64,000 bases of DNA, from contig DASWRI010000042.1 in assembly GCA_036403235.1 (NCBI GenBank), forward strand, positions 1 through 64,000. The letters are read 5' to 3'. This DNA is from JBGTFE01 sp036403235. Lineage in GTDB: Bacteria; Acidobacteriota; Blastocatellia; Pyrinomonadales; Pyrinomonadaceae. Both the position numbers and the translations under genes were made by a program. Under the pieces are notes generated by a model. The model was not told where the DNA came from. It ran no database searches and saw nothing but the letters and a program-made list of their open reading frames with translations. This document shows positions 1 to 8,470 of this stretch, in pieces; position 1 is the first letter of the stretch, and each line of letters begins with the position of its first letter.

Positions 1-253
1 AAAGCTTTTGTTGTCTATCGGTCAGACGCAAACCCTGATTGCTCGAAAATGTGTCGCCGAAGGCTTTGAATTTCTTGTTCAGCTCTTCGACCGATTTTGA
101 GATTTTAACCAATTCACCGGCAATCACTTCTATTGCATTTGAGGATTCTGCGTAATTGTCGCCGGGAAAATTAACGGGTTGTCTGTTTTGAGCGTTTATA
201 AATGTCGTTGATACAAAAAAAACTGTCAAAAGAAATAAATTTTTCATTCTCAT
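1..253 (-). CDS. Exported protein of unknown function (N-terminal part only)
   Basis: The reading frame starts with ATG at 253 and is still open at the window edge, giving 84 residues. A GGAGA Shine-Dalgarno lies about 6 bases upstream. The first 22 residues form a typical signal peptide (positive start MRMKN, hydrophobic core, cleavage near INAQ). The rest is rich in Lys, Glu and Ser and may be helical or coiled coil (residues about 40-70). I do not recognise the family. It follows the ABC permease gene at 289 by 35 bases on the same strand, so it could be the last gene of that operon. The signal peptide is visible; any role is unknown. Confidence 0.6.
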   Translation of the reverse strand, partial: MRMKNLFLLTVFFVSTTFINAQNRQPVNFPGDNYAESSNAIEVIAGELVKISKSVEELNKKFKAFGDTFSSNQGLRLTDRQQKL

Positions 254-288
254 AAAAATTCTCCAATTCAGAAAAACTTTAGAACAAA

Positions 289-1068
289 TCAAACAACCAT
301 TCTTTTCCTAAGGCTTCGCAAAGCCCATTCGAGCAAAACAATGGAGATTAACAGAACATAAATCGTTTCGTAAATGTGCCGTGCGGCAAAATGCCCGTTC
401 AGACACGCGCGCGTCAAATCGATAATCGACGTTGTCGGCAAAATATGCGCGAAAATTTGCAGCCAGAAGGGAAGCGTCTCGACCGGAAACCATGCGCCGC
501 ATAAAAATATCGTCGAAAAAAAGAGCGCGAAAAAGACATTGAAATGGTCGATTTCAAAAATATGCGCCGTTAGACCGAGCGCGAGACTTCCCAGAAAAAG
601 ACAGCCGAAAAGCAGTGGAATGATTGATAAAGGGATAAAATATGAATTTGCCGAACCGAAAAAAATAACCAGCGGCAAAATAAAGAGACAATCGATAAAG
701 CCTTTTGAAATCGCCCAGCTGATTTCGCCGAAGGCAAGCGATTCGGCGTTAACGGGCGTCGCTAAAATCGCGTCGTAGGTCGATTGGTAAACCATTCGAA
801 AATACGCGCCGTAGGTCATTTCGAAAACCGTCCGCATCAAAACCGTAAATGAAAGAACGCCCGCGCCGACGAACGCGAGATAAGTTTCGCCCTGGACTTT
901 CGACGTAACGAGCGCGCCGACGCCGAAACCGAAAGCAAAAAACGTAAAAATCGGTTCGATAATCGGCGCGATGAGTTCGGTTTTCCAGAGCCGGAAATAA
1001 ACGCGTAAATTTCTTCGCCAAACGGCGAAGGCGTCTGTGAAATCGACTTTTGCCAATGAAACAGTCAC
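289..1068 (-). CDS. ABC-2 type transporter permease (NodJ-like)
   Basis: Integral membrane subunit of an ABC exporter, 259 residues, the usual length for ABC-2 permeases of the NodJ/DrrB type. A cytoplasmic N-terminus (residues 1-30, with WRRNLRVYFRLWKTE) precedes about six hydrophobic segments. The segment around residues 35-55 (IIEPIFTFFAFGFGVG) and the GAWFPVETLP stretch near residue 190 are typical of the family. Its probable ATPase partner is encoded at 2889-3788, upstream in the same transcription direction, but three unrelated genes lie between them. The start is 2 bases past the DUF402 stop. The substrate cannot be read from sequence; NodIJ-like pairs export lipo-oligosaccharides, drugs or polysaccharide. 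Confidence 0.85.
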   Translation of the reverse strand: MTVSLAKVDFTDAFAVWRRNLRVYFRLWKTELIAPIIEPIFTFFAFGFGVGALVTSKVQGETYLAFVGAGVLSFTVLMRTVFEMTYGAYFRMVYQSTYDAILATPVNAESLAFGEISWAISKGFIDCLFILPLVIFFGSANSYFIPLSIIPLLFGCLFLGSLALGLTAHIFEIDHFNVFFALFFSTIFLCGAWFPVETLPFWLQIFAHILPTTSIIDLTRACLNGHFAARHIYETIYVLLISIVLLEWALRSLRKRMVV

Positions 1069-1070
1069 AG

Positions 1071-1559
1071 TTAAAACTCTATATTAAAAGGATATTTTCT
1101 ATTTTCAATCAGATTTACAAGCTCTTTCACACTGGCGTCGACAATTTGTTTCAGATTTTCCGTGTATTTATACTTTTCGGCATTTTCTTCGAATTCGTCA
1201 GCGTCCAGAATTTGATACTTAAAATCCTTCCAGACCAAAATGTCGATATCCAAATCGACGTAATCCAGCACATCGTTTTCAAATTTCGGCGGCATATTTA
1301 TGTTGCAGTAAAAATTGCGAAGGGAACCGTCCGGTTCGTGAAAACGAAAGACATTAAACCATCGGTCACGCCAGTAAAATTCGTAACTCACCGTCCCGCG
1401 TCTGATAACGCCGAGATGCAAATGCCTTATTTCTTTTTCAAATTCGCCGACAAAAATCAAAAGAGAATCTTTAATCTCAATTAGCTCGGCTTTCCAGCTC
1501 CGATGGATTATGCCGTCAAATTTTCGCGAGTTAATCGTTACCGGTGAATTGTCGCTCAT
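1071..1559 (-). CDS. DUF402 domain protein (Ntdp/FomD-like)
   Basis: About 162 residues. The C-terminal two thirds match the DUF402 fold. YCNINMPP, then YVDLDIDILVWKD, then LDADEFEENAEKY give the acidic, metal-binding core of the family, whose characterised members (Ntdp, FomD) hydrolyse nucleoside di- or triphosphates or nucleotide conjugates. I chose ATG at 1559. An in-frame TTG at 1571 would overlap the TGA of the preceding hydrolase gene (TTGA) and is an alternative start. Neither has a clear Shine-Dalgarno. It lies in a tight minus-strand run between an alpha/beta hydrolase and the ABC permease. Substrate unknown. Confidence 0.7.
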   Translation of the reverse strand: MSDNSPVTINSRKFDGIIHRSWKAELIEIKDSLLIFVGEFEKEIRHLHLGVIRRGTVSYEFYWRDRWFNVFRFHEPDGSLRNFYCNINMPPKFENDVLDYVDLDIDILVWKDFKYQILDADEFEENAEKYKYTENLKQIVDASVKELVNLIENRKYPFNIEF

Positions 1560-1567
1560 TTTACGTT

Positions 1568-2344
1568 TCAAATTTTGACGATTTTTAAAAAATCCACCAG
1601 CGCCCGGTTAAATATTTCCGGCTGTTCGAGATTTGAGTAATGTCCGGCGTTTTCGATTTTTACAAAACTCGAATTTGGTATCGTATGTGCCATCTTTTCA
1701 GCCGTCTGGAGATTTGAGACTTTATCTTCCACACCGAAAACTAAAAGCGTCGGGACGGAGATTTTATCTAATAAATCGGTGTTGTCCTTACGTTCGGCCA
1801 TTCCGCGCAGAGCGGCGATTGCGGCTTTCGGGTTTACTTTTTTGAAAGCGTCTTCAAGCGACTGGGCCAAATCCTTTTTATTTGTCTTTGTGTTTTCGCA
1901 GATAAGATTCGGAAGCAAATTTTCAATCAAAGCAGGCGCGCCTTCCTTTTCAATTTTTTCAATTAAATCGAAACGGTTTTCACGCGTTTCGTTCGAATCG
2001 CTCGCCGCGTTTGTGTCGCACAGAACGAGAGCGGCGATTTTTTCGGGGAATTTCTTCAAAAAACTGAAGGCGATATATCCGCCCATCGAAAGACCGCCGA
2101 TTATCGCGCGTTCGATTTTAAGCGTATCGAGCATATCGGCCACGTCCTGCGCCATATCCTCCATCGTGTTTATATCGGAGAAGCTGTGATTTTCTCCGAA
2201 TCCGCGCAAATCAGGCAGTATGAGACGACAGTTTTCTGATTTTAGAGCTTCAGCCTGCGCGCTCCACATCTGTCTGGAAAGAGGAAAAGCATGAAGCAAA
2301 ACGACGGGTTTTCCTTTGCCATGCTCTTCAAATTCTATTTTCAT
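1568..2344 (-). CDS. Alpha/beta-fold hydrolase
   Basis: Cytoplasmic serine hydrolase of 258 residues, the standard length for the 3-oxoadipate enol-lactonase/PcaD-like branch. The oxyanion-hole region is HAFPLSRQMW near residue 18. The nucleophile elbow is GLSMGG near residue 91, so the serine is catalytic. The acid is probably in VFGVEDKVSN (about residue 210) and the histidine in NAGHYSNLEQP (about residue 238). A complete catalytic triad is therefore visible. The gene ends 3 bases before the UspA-like gene and its stop touches the DUF402 gene, so the three are probably cotranscribed. The substrate is not predictable; no aromatic-degradation genes are nearby. Confidence 0.85.
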   Translation of the reverse strand: MKIEFEEHGKGKPVVLLHAFPLSRQMWSAQAEALKSENCRLILPDLRGFGENHSFSDINTMEDMAQDVADMLDTLKIERAIIGGLSMGGYIAFSFLKKFPEKIAALVLCDTNAASDSNETRENRFDLIEKIEKEGAPALIENLLPNLICENTKTNKKDLAQSLEDAFKKVNPKAAIAALRGMAERKDNTDLLDKISVPTLLVFGVEDKVSNLQTAEKMAHTIPNSSFVKIENAGHYSNLEQPEIFNRALVDFLKIVKI

Positions 2345-2347
2345 TCT

Positions 2348-2815
2348 TTATTCTTCTCCGGTTTTCGGCTGACCTCGGACAATTAAAACCGAACAGGGCG
2401 CGTGATGTATGACCGAATCCGAAACCGAGCCGAGCAGAAGGCGCTCCCAACGATTATATCCGTGCGAGCCGAGAACGATTAAATCGGCTTTCATTTCCTC
2501 GGCGCTCTCGACAATCCGTCTTTCGGGCGAGCCGAGCAGCGTCTCGGTCGATAGAAACACATTTTTCCCAGTGAAGGTTTTTTGAATATTTTCACTGGCC
2601 GTTTCCAGAATTTTCTCCGCATTTTCCTGCGCCGTTTTTTCCAAATCGGCGGTCGTCGGCAAATATCCCGAATAAACGTCAATCGAAAGCGGAAGAGCCA
2701 TATCGACGACCGAAACGATTTTCAGTTCGTCGCCGTCCGACAAATTAAATTTTTCTATCATTTGAATTGCACAATCGCTGTGTTTCGTTCCGTCGGTTGC
2801 CAGCAGAATTTTCAT
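2348..2815 (-). CDS. Universal stress protein, ATP-binding type
   Basis: Single-domain UspA-family protein of 155 residues. It begins with the typical strand MKILLATDGTKHSD. It carries the nucleotide motif G-2x-G-9x-G-S (GSHG, nine residues, GS, around residues 117-131), so it should bind ATP, unlike UspA-type non-binders. The C-terminal strand is CSVLIVR. Such proteins are cytoplasmic dimers used in stress survival; the exact role is unknown. It sits 73 bases downstream of the ABC ATPase gene and 3 bases upstream of the hydrolase gene, inside the unit that separates the two ABC exporter genes. Confidence 0.9.
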   Translation of the reverse strand: MKILLATDGTKHSDCAIQMIEKFNLSDGDELKIVSVVDMALPLSIDVYSGYLPTTADLEKTAQENAEKILETASENIQKTFTGKNVFLSTETLLGSPERRIVESAEEMKADLIVLGSHGYNRWERLLLGSVSDSVIHHAPCSVLIVRGQPKTGEE

Positions 2816-2888
2816 AATTTGCGCTCCTCAAAAAACTTTTTGAAATTATAATTTATCTTATACCTGTTTAGCGCAAAATTAAAAGAAC

Positions 2889-3788
2889 CTATTGATTGTC
2901 AGACAATTGGAGAAAAACGTCTTCCAGATTTGAAGGCCGCAAAAGAACTTGACGCGAGCCGTAAAAGCTTATTAAAGGAGTCAGATGCTCGGGCGCTTCG
3001 GCAAAATAAAGATGAGACGAGCCGCGCTTTTGCGAAAGGACTTTTTTATCCACCGTTTTTAGCTCAAGCGCGCCGACGTCTCTGATTTCGAGAGCGAATT
3101 TTTTTACATTTTCTTCGATAATTTGGCGCGGAACTCCTTCGACGATAATTTTTCCGTGCGACATCACCAAAAGCCGCTGCGACAATTTTTCGGCTTCGTC
3201 CATATAATGCGTCGAAAGGACGATGGTCAAATTTTCAAGCCTACGCAATTCTTCGAGCTTTTCCCAAATTTCCTGCCGGACGTTTGGGTCGAGCCCGGTC
3301 GTCGGCTCGTCGAGCAGTAAAATTTTCGGTCGATGAAGCAGGGAACGCGCGATTATCAAACGCCTTTTCATTCCGCCCGAAAGATGATCGACTTTCGCCT
3401 TCGATTTGTCTTGAAGTCGGATAAATTCGATAAGCTCGTCGGTTCTTTTTTCGGCTATGTCGGCGGGAATACGAAAATATCTCGAATAAATCATCAGATT
3501 TTCGCGCACATTCAAATCCGGGTCGAGATTGTTTTCCTGCGGAACAACCCCGATGAGCGAGCGAATTTTTCTTTCATCCGTTTCAATGTTAAGTCCTTCA
3601 ACCAGAAGTTTCCCCGAAGAAAGCGGCGAGCGGCACGCAATCATTCGCATCGTCGTCGATTTACCGGCGCCGTTTTCGCCGAGAATTGCAAACGTTTCTC
3701 CGCGTTTGACCGAAAAGCTGATAGAATCGACAGCACGTAACTTGCCGAAGTTTTTTACAATATCTGTCGCTTCGATTGCAAAATTCAT
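2889..3788 (-). CDS. ABC transporter ATP-binding protein (NodI/CcmA-like)
   Basis: Nucleotide-binding subunit of an ABC exporter, 299 residues. Walker A is GENGAGKST near residue 37, the Q-loop is VVPQENN, the signature is LSGGMKRR near residue 137, and Walker B with D-loop is ILLLDEPTTGLDP. The H-loop histidine is in STHYMDEAEKL. A C-terminal extension of about 75 residues is typical of DrrA/NodI ATPases. The likely membrane partner is the ABC-2 permease at 289-1068, the only permease of this type in the window. It is the first gene after the terminator at 3791-3820, so it probably has its own promoter overlapping that region. Confidence 0.92.
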   Translation of the reverse strand: MNFAIEATDIVKNFGKLRAVDSISFSVKRGETFAILGENGAGKSTTMRMIACRSPLSSGKLLVEGLNIETDERKIRSLIGVVPQENNLDPDLNVRENLMIYSRYFRIPADIAEKRTDELIEFIRLQDKSKAKVDHLSGGMKRRLIIARSLLHRPKILLLDEPTTGLDPNVRQEIWEKLEELRRLENLTIVLSTHYMDEAEKLSQRLLVMSHGKIIVEGVPRQIIEENVKKFALEIRDVGALELKTVDKKVLSQKRGSSHLYFAEAPEHLTPLISFYGSRQVLLRPSNLEDVFLQLSDNQ

Positions 3789-3790
3789 AA

Positions 3791-3820
3791 ATAAAAAGGC
3801 GCCGATTTTTCCGCGCCTTT
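3791..3820 (-). terminator. Intrinsic terminator after the transaldolase gene
   Basis: A 7-bp stem, AAAGGCG at 3795-3801 pairing with CGCCTTT at 3814-3820, is followed in the minus direction by a run of T (complement of 3791-3797). It ends the hslVU-to-transaldolase unit and separates it from the ABC ATPase gene, whose start is only 3 bases further on. Confidence 0.75.
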
Positions 3821-3846
3821 GAAAATAAGATGTTTTTTTCGAAAGG

Positions 3847-4494
3847 TTATCTGCCGCTTTTCTTCCAATCGGCTAAAAATGATTCAAGCCCGCTGTCGGT
3901 AAGCGGGTGCTTGATGAGCTGCTGTATTACCTTAAAAGGCATCGTCGCCACGTCGGCGCCGAGCAAAGCCGCTTCGACGATATGCATCGGATGCCTTATG
4001 CTTGCCGCCAAAACCTCTGTTGCAAATCCGTAATTATCGTAAATTTGAACAATTTCCGAAATCAGATGCATTCCGTTGAAGGAAATATCATCGAGGCGTC
4101 CGATAAACGGGCTGATATAACTCGCGCCGGCTTTGGCCGCGAGAAGCGCCTGCGAAGCGGAAAAACAAAGCGTGACGTTGACCTTTGTTCCCTCATCGCG
4201 GAAAGTACGCGTCGCTTTCAAACCGTCCCATGTGAGAGGACATTTAACAACAATATTGGGCGCAATTTTTGCAAATTCACGACCTTCCTTGAGCATTCCT
4301 TCGAGATCGAGTGAGGTTACTTCGGCCGAAATGTCGCCTTTGACGATTTCACAGATTTTGGCAAGATGTTCCTTAAAATCTACTTTTCCTTCCTTTGCCA
4401 CAAGAGTAGGGTTCGTGGTTACGCCGTCGAGTAATCCCAACTCATTCGCCTCTCGAATTTCATCCAAATTAGCCGTGTCAATAAAAAATTTCAT
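3847..4494 (-). CDS. Transaldolase, small (Fsa/TalC-like) type
   Basis: 215 residues, the size of the short transaldolase/fructose-6-phosphate aldolase subfamily, which forms decamers in the cytoplasm. The family start MKFFIDTANLDEI is intact, followed by GVTTNPTL. The Schiff-base lysine is Lys84 in VVKCPLT. NVTLCFSASQALLAAKAG and SPFIGRLDD are further family motifs. The reaction is transfer of a dihydroxyacetone unit in the non-oxidative pentose phosphate pathway (transaldolase) or aldol cleavage of fructose 6-phosphate; the two are not separated here. Its ATG overlaps the upstream FAH-family stop by 4 bases (ATGA), so translation is probably coupled. It is the last gene of the hslVU operon. 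Confidence 0.92.
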   Translation of the reverse strand: MKFFIDTANLDEIREANELGLLDGVTTNPTLVAKEGKVDFKEHLAKICEIVKGDISAEVTSLDLEGMLKEGREFAKIAPNIVVKCPLTWDGLKATRTFRDEGTKVNVTLCFSASQALLAAKAGASYISPFIGRLDDISFNGMHLISEIVQIYDNYGFATEVLAASIRHPMHIVEAALLGADVATMPFKVIQQLIKHPLTDSGLESFLADWKKSGR

Positions 4495-5273
4495 ATTTTC
4501 TCCATGTTTTTTACGGGATTACGCAGAACTCCGATTCCTTCAATTTCTACTTCGCAGACATCGCCGTCCTTTAATACTGAAACCCCCGAAGGCGTGCCCG
4601 TCGCGATAATGTCACCCGCATTTAAAGTCATCTGATTAGAAATATATCTTATCAAAAAAGGAACGGAGAAGACCATTTCGGATGTGCGGCCTTCCTGCTT
4701 GACAATTCCGTTGACTTTCGTCGCAACTCGAATGTCGGAGACATCCAGATTAGTTTCGACATACGAACTTATCGGACAAAATGTGTCAAAGGATTTCGCC
4801 CTTGTAAACTGCACGTCTTTTCGCTGAAGGTCGCGCGCGGTGACATCATTTAAGCAAATGTATCCGAAAATATATTCGAACGGATTATCGTCATCGGTTA
4901 AGTTTTTACATTTGCGTCCGATAACGGCCCCAAGCTCGCCTTCGTGTTCGACTTGTTTGGATTGACGAGGAATAGTTATCGCATGATTCGCCAAAATAAG
5001 CGATGATGGAGCCTTTAAGAATAAAAGCGGCTCTGCCGGAACTTCATTTCCTAATTCTTTTGCGTGAGCAGAATAATTTCTCCCGACACAAACTATTTTG
5101 GACGGCTCGAAAGGGAAGAGAAGTTCTACCTCGGTTAAACGGACGGGCTCGCCTGTATCATTTGAATCTGTTATTTCCTCAATAAGTTCAGCATTTTCTA
5201 TCGGAAAAATCGAATCGTTTTCGATTGCCCCGAAATAAATCTCCGCATTGTATTTGTATCGACAAATTTTCAT
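4491..5273 (-). CDS. Fumarylacetoacetate hydrolase (FAH) family protein
   Basis: 260 residues with the FAH catalytic core from about residue 55. VGRNYSAHAKELGN is the family entry motif. The metal-binding Glu pair is in EHEGELGAVIG, and a further Asp lies in AKSFDTFCPI. GDIIATGTPSGV near the end is also diagnostic. Members cleave or isomerise C-C bonds of dicarbonyl acids (acylpyruvases, oxaloacetate decarboxylases, HpcE-like isomerases), with Mg or Mn. The first 50 residues are a poorly conserved lid region seen in many bacterial members. It sits 6 bases after the lipoprotein gene and overlaps the transaldolase gene. The true substrate is unknown. Confidence 0.9.
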   Translation of the reverse strand: MKICRYKYNAEIYFGAIENDSIFPIENAELIEEITDSNDTGEPVRLTEVELLFPFEPSKIVCVGRNYSAHAKELGNEVPAEPLLFLKAPSSLILANHAITIPRQSKQVEHEGELGAVIGRKCKNLTDDDNPFEYIFGYICLNDVTARDLQRKDVQFTRAKSFDTFCPISSYVETNLDVSDIRVATKVNGIVKQEGRTSEMVFSVPFLIRYISNQMTLNAGDIIATGTPSGVSVLKDGDVCEVEIEGIGVLRNPVKNMEKI

Positions 5274-5279
5274 ATCTCA

Positions 5280-6392
5280 TTACGGTGCTATTTCTGAAAC
5301 AATAACAGATGGCTGGCTTTTATTTCCGGCATTATCGATAGCAATAATGTAGTAAAAATAAGTTTTGCCTGATTCGACGGCCTTATCCTGAAATGTATTG
5401 GCTTTCAAAACCTCGGGAGTTAAAAGCTCCCATTCCGCTTTTGGCAAGTTAAGGTCTACAGAACGGTAAATTCTATACCCGGCAATATCTTTTTCGGGAT
5501 TTACGGCAAAGAAAATAGATAAATTATTAGGCGCTGCTGCGATTGTAATGGCTGTAGGAGCACTGGGAGCAAAAATATCTTTCGGAAAAATTTTAACAAT
5601 ATTTGACTCTAAGCTTTCGACCGGCTCTCCGTTTCTTCCAATCGAAACGGCTCTGACAAAATATGCATACTCCTTTTCAAACTCAAATAGTTTGTCCGCA
5701 AATTCCGTGTTTGTAACCGGATTTTGATTAATCAATCTAGGAATTTCATTGCCGAACGCTCGATAAATATTGTACCCGAGAAGGTTTACGGGGGCCGAAT
5801 TATCGACATTACTTTGTGGCGCATCCCATCTTAAATTAACGGATTGTTCACTGACATCACCAGCCAAATTTTTTGGAGAATCCGCAATTTTAGAAGCCGG
5901 TTCGATAATCAGGAAGTTAGAAAATGTCGCTTTTTGCCCGGTAGAGTTTACAAAACGAATCGCATATCTTAAGCGTGCAAACTGATTGGAAAACTGCAGC
6001 TCATCGATATAAGACAAATTTTTTCTCCCGAAATCCGTCTCGGAAACGGGTATCGTGGCAATCAAAGTGCTGCTCGAAGCAAATTCCTCTTCAGAAAGGG
6101 TTAGAGATGCGCTCTGGGGTTCGCTCAATCTATAGATATCTACCCGACTTATATTCAAAACACTTTTGTCAGAAGCATTTCGAGCCGGCATAGTCCAGGA
6201 AAGAATAATTTTGTTGCCGCGCTGAACGCCTGATACTTCAGTTCTCTGTGAAACCCTTTCCACCGGTGGCAGGGGCGGTTTACGCTTTCCACAATTTAGC
6301 GTTATAAACAAAGCACAAATACTAAACGCTAAAACGATTAAAAATCGAATGCGCTTATTAATATGAAAAAGCTTAAGCAGTCTGTTTAGCAT
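5280..6392 (-). CDS. Fibronectin type III repeat lipoprotein
   Basis: 370 residues. A positively charged N-terminus and hydrophobic stretch (residues 16-33) end in TLNC, followed by GKRKPPLPP. Cys34 is the probable lipidated residue, although Asn at -1 is not an ideal lipobox residue. Three FN3-like modules follow (about 48-165, 170-270 and 278-368). They are recognised by WTMPARN, LRWDAPQS and GYNIYRAF/GYRIYRSV with closing YFYYIIAIDNAGN-type strands. It should face the periplasm or cell surface and bind protein or glycan; no enzyme motif is visible. The gene lies 9 bases after hslU and 6 before the FAH gene, so it is in the same operon. No functional link to HslVU is known to me. Confidence 0.8.
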   Translation of the reverse strand: MLNRLLKLFHINKRIRFLIVLAFSICALFITLNCGKRKPPLPPVERVSQRTEVSGVQRGNKIILSWTMPARNASDKSVLNISRVDIYRLSEPQSASLTLSEEEFASSSTLIATIPVSETDFGRKNLSYIDELQFSNQFARLRYAIRFVNSTGQKATFSNFLIIEPASKIADSPKNLAGDVSEQSVNLRWDAPQSNVDNSAPVNLLGYNIYRAFGNEIPRLINQNPVTNTEFADKLFEFEKEYAYFVRAVSIGRNGEPVESLESNIVKIFPKDIFAPSAPTAITIAAAPNNLSIFFAVNPEKDIAGYRIYRSVDLNLPKAEWELLTPEVLKANTFQDKAVESGKTYFYYIIAIDNAGNKSQPSVIVSEIAP

Positions 6393-6401
6393 GTGTATTA
6401 A

Positions 6402-7814
6402 TTAAAGGACGTACTGCCGTAGATTCTGGTCTTTTACCAGCCCTCCGAGCTTTTCTCGAACGTACTCAGCATCAATGCTTTGCTCTTTGTTTTCAATTTC
6501 CGCGCCTAGAAAACTTATTTCCTCAAGCAGCTTTTCGAGAAGCGTGTGTAACCGCCGCGCGCCTATGTTTTCAGTGGAATTGTTTATTTCAACAGTCATT
6601 TCCGCAAGGGTGGAAACAGCGTCTTCCGTAAACTGTAGATTAATGCCTTCAGTCTTAAGCAGCGCTTGGTATTGTTTAATAAGCGAATTCTTAGGCTGTA
6701 TAAGTATTCGCTTAAAATCGTCTAATGTTAAAGGCTCAAGCTCTACTCTAATCGGAAAGCGGCCCTGAAGTTCCGGGATTAAATCAGAAGGTTTTGAAAC
6801 ATGAAAAGCGCCTGCCGCAATAAATAAAATGTGTTCCGTGCTTACAAGGCCGTGCCGTGTGTTTACCGTCGTGCCTTCGACAATAGGCAGTAAGTCTCGC
6901 TGAACCCCTTCACGCGAAACTTCCGGACTATTACCTGATTCGCGTCCGGCAATTTTATCGATTTCATCGAGGAAAATAATTCCGGTTGATTCGGTTTTTT
7001 CAATCGCGGTGCGGGTGATTTGCTCCATATCGATAAGGCTTTCCTGCTCATCGCGAAGCATATACCTTTTAGCCTCTGATATTTTTATTTTTCGTCGCAC
7101 CGTTTTAGCGGGAAATAAGTTACCGAACATATCTCGAAAATTGACACCCATTTCTTCCATTCCCTGCCCGCCCACAAAATCGATTGAAGGCATGGAACGG
7201 TCTTGTGTTTCGATTTCGATTGTACGTTTGTCAAGTTCGCCGCTGCGAAGCTGCTCACGGAGTTTTTCGCGCGTTCGATTCGGTTGCTGTTTTTCTGTTA
7301 AATCAATTGAGTTATCGTTTTCAAAATTTGTTGAATAATATGCGTCGGAAGAGGGAAGCAAAAGATCCAGAATTTTTTCCTCGACGTTTTGTTCCGCCAA
7401 AATTAAAACGCTCTCAAAGGCTGCTTGTTTGGTCATATCGACCGCAATGTCGGTTAACTCTCGCACCATGCTTTCAACATCGCGGCCGACATATCCGACT
7501 TCGGTAAATTTTGAAGCTTCTATTTTTATAAACGGTGAATTGGCAAGTCTGGCAAGTCGCCGGGCGATTTCAGTTTTACCGATACCTGTCGAGCCAATCA
7601 TTAAAATGTTTTTCGGCAAGACATCACGTGCAATTTCAGGTGACAGCTTTTGCCTTCGTATGCGATTGCGCAGGGCAATTGCGACGGCTCGCTTGGCATT
7701 TGTCTGTCCGACGACATATTTATCGAGTTCGGCAACAATTTGTCGAGGCGTTAAGTCATCGAGTTTTAATTCATGTGCGGTTTCATTTATTTCCCCGCTC
7801 AAATAAATAGGCAT
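6402..7814 (-). CDS. hslU: HslU (ClpY), ATPase subunit of the HslVU protease
   Basis: AAA+ unfoldase of 470 residues that feeds substrates to HslV. The N-terminal LTPRQIVAELDKYVVGQ is the family hallmark. Walker A reads GSTGIGKTE (Pro to Ser compared with the usual GPTGVGKTE). FTEVGYVGRDVES is the pore loop (GYVG). Walker B is GIIFLDEIDKIA and the sensor/arginine-finger region is ELQGRFPIRVEL. The I-domain (about 110-235) is present. The C-terminus LRQYVL is the tail that docks between HslV subunits. It is 24 bases downstream of hslV, the usual order. Complex: a hexamer on one or both faces of a dodecameric HslV. Confidence 0.97.
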   Translation of the reverse strand: MPIYLSGEINETAHELKLDDLTPRQIVAELDKYVVGQTNAKRAVAIALRNRIRRQKLSPEIARDVLPKNILMIGSTGIGKTEIARRLARLANSPFIKIEASKFTEVGYVGRDVESMVRELTDIAVDMTKQAAFESVLILAEQNVEEKILDLLLPSSDAYYSTNFENDNSIDLTEKQQPNRTREKLREQLRSGELDKRTIEIETQDRSMPSIDFVGGQGMEEMGVNFRDMFGNLFPAKTVRRKIKISEAKRYMLRDEQESLIDMEQITRTAIEKTESTGIIFLDEIDKIAGRESGNSPEVSREGVQRDLLPIVEGTTVNTRHGLVSTEHILFIAAGAFHVSKPSDLIPELQGRFPIRVELEPLTLDDFKRILIQPKNSLIKQYQALLKTEGINLQFTEDAVSTLAEMTVEINNSTENIGARRLHTLLEKLLEEISFLGAEIENKEQSIDAEYVREKLGGLVKDQNLRQYVL

Positions 7815-7838
7815 ATAATACGAAAGATTTCGAGCGCT

Positions 7839-8390
7839 TTAAATTTCCTCTACCATAATTTCAGAATTTGTATAGATACAAATTTCGCTCGCAATTCTTA
7901 ATGACTCAATCGCAATCTGTTTTGCTGTGAGTTCTGTATGTTTTATTAAAGCGCGCGCGGCAGCCAAAGCATACATACTTCCCGAACCGACTGATAAAAG
8001 CCCTTCGTCCGAAGAAATTACATCACCTTTTCCGGAAATCAAAAAAGAATCGCGTTTATCCGTGACAATCAAAAGCGCTTCCAGATGCCGCAAATATTTA
8101 TTAGTTCGCCAGTCTTTACTGAGCTCGATGGCCGCTCTTTCGAGCTGACCCTGATATTGTTCAAGTTTTGTTTCAAAACGACTTAAAAGAGAGAATGCGT
8201 CGGCCGTCGCGCCGGCAAATCCGACCAAAACTTTTCCTTCAAATATTGAGCGCACTTTTTTGGCATTTCCCTTGATGACGGTTTCCCCGAGCGTAACCTG
8301 CCCGTCGCCGGCCATCGCAATTTGATCGTTTCGGCGAACAAGCAGAACTGTCGTCGAGCGAATTAAAGGAGAAATGCTTTTAGAATCCAT
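7839..8390 (-). CDS. hslV: HslV (ClpQ), peptidase subunit of the HslVU protease
   Basis: Threonine peptidase of 183 residues. TTVLLVRRND, then AMAGDGQVTLG, VRSIFEGKVLVGFAGATADAF and SVGSGSMYALAAARAL are all family motifs. The catalytic Thr must be the new N-terminus. Here it is Thr13, preceded by a 12-residue extension ending IRS, so a propeptide must be removed. In many HslV only the initiator Met precedes it; Bacillus ClpQ also has a short extension but starts catalysis with Ser. No in-frame Met closer to Thr13 exists. It is the first gene of the operon with hslU. The promoter at 8401-8429 predicts an almost leaderless transcript. Confidence 0.95.
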   Translation of the reverse strand: MDSKSISPLIRSTTVLLVRRNDQIAMAGDGQVTLGETVIKGNAKKVRSIFEGKVLVGFAGATADAFSLLSRFETKLEQYQGQLERAAIELSKDWRTNKYLRHLEALLIVTDKRDSFLISGKGDVISSDEGLLSVGSGSMYALAAARALIKHTELTAKQIAIESLRIASEICIYTNSEIMVEEI

Positions 8391-8400
8391 AAGAAATGCA

Positions 8401-8429
8401 ATGATAAATCTTTAAACTCAAATGCTCAA
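8401..8429 (-). promoter_or_regulatory. Sigma-70 type promoter of hslVU
   Basis: On the minus strand, a -35 box TTGAGC (8424-8429) and -10 box TATCAT (8401-8406, 5 of 6 consensus) are separated by 17 bases. The predicted start of transcription is at about 8394, only a few bases before the hslV ATG at 8390. Confidence 0.55.
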
Positions 8430-8470
8430 ATTGACAGATGAGCATAAATTATTTGAACATTATAAAGTTT

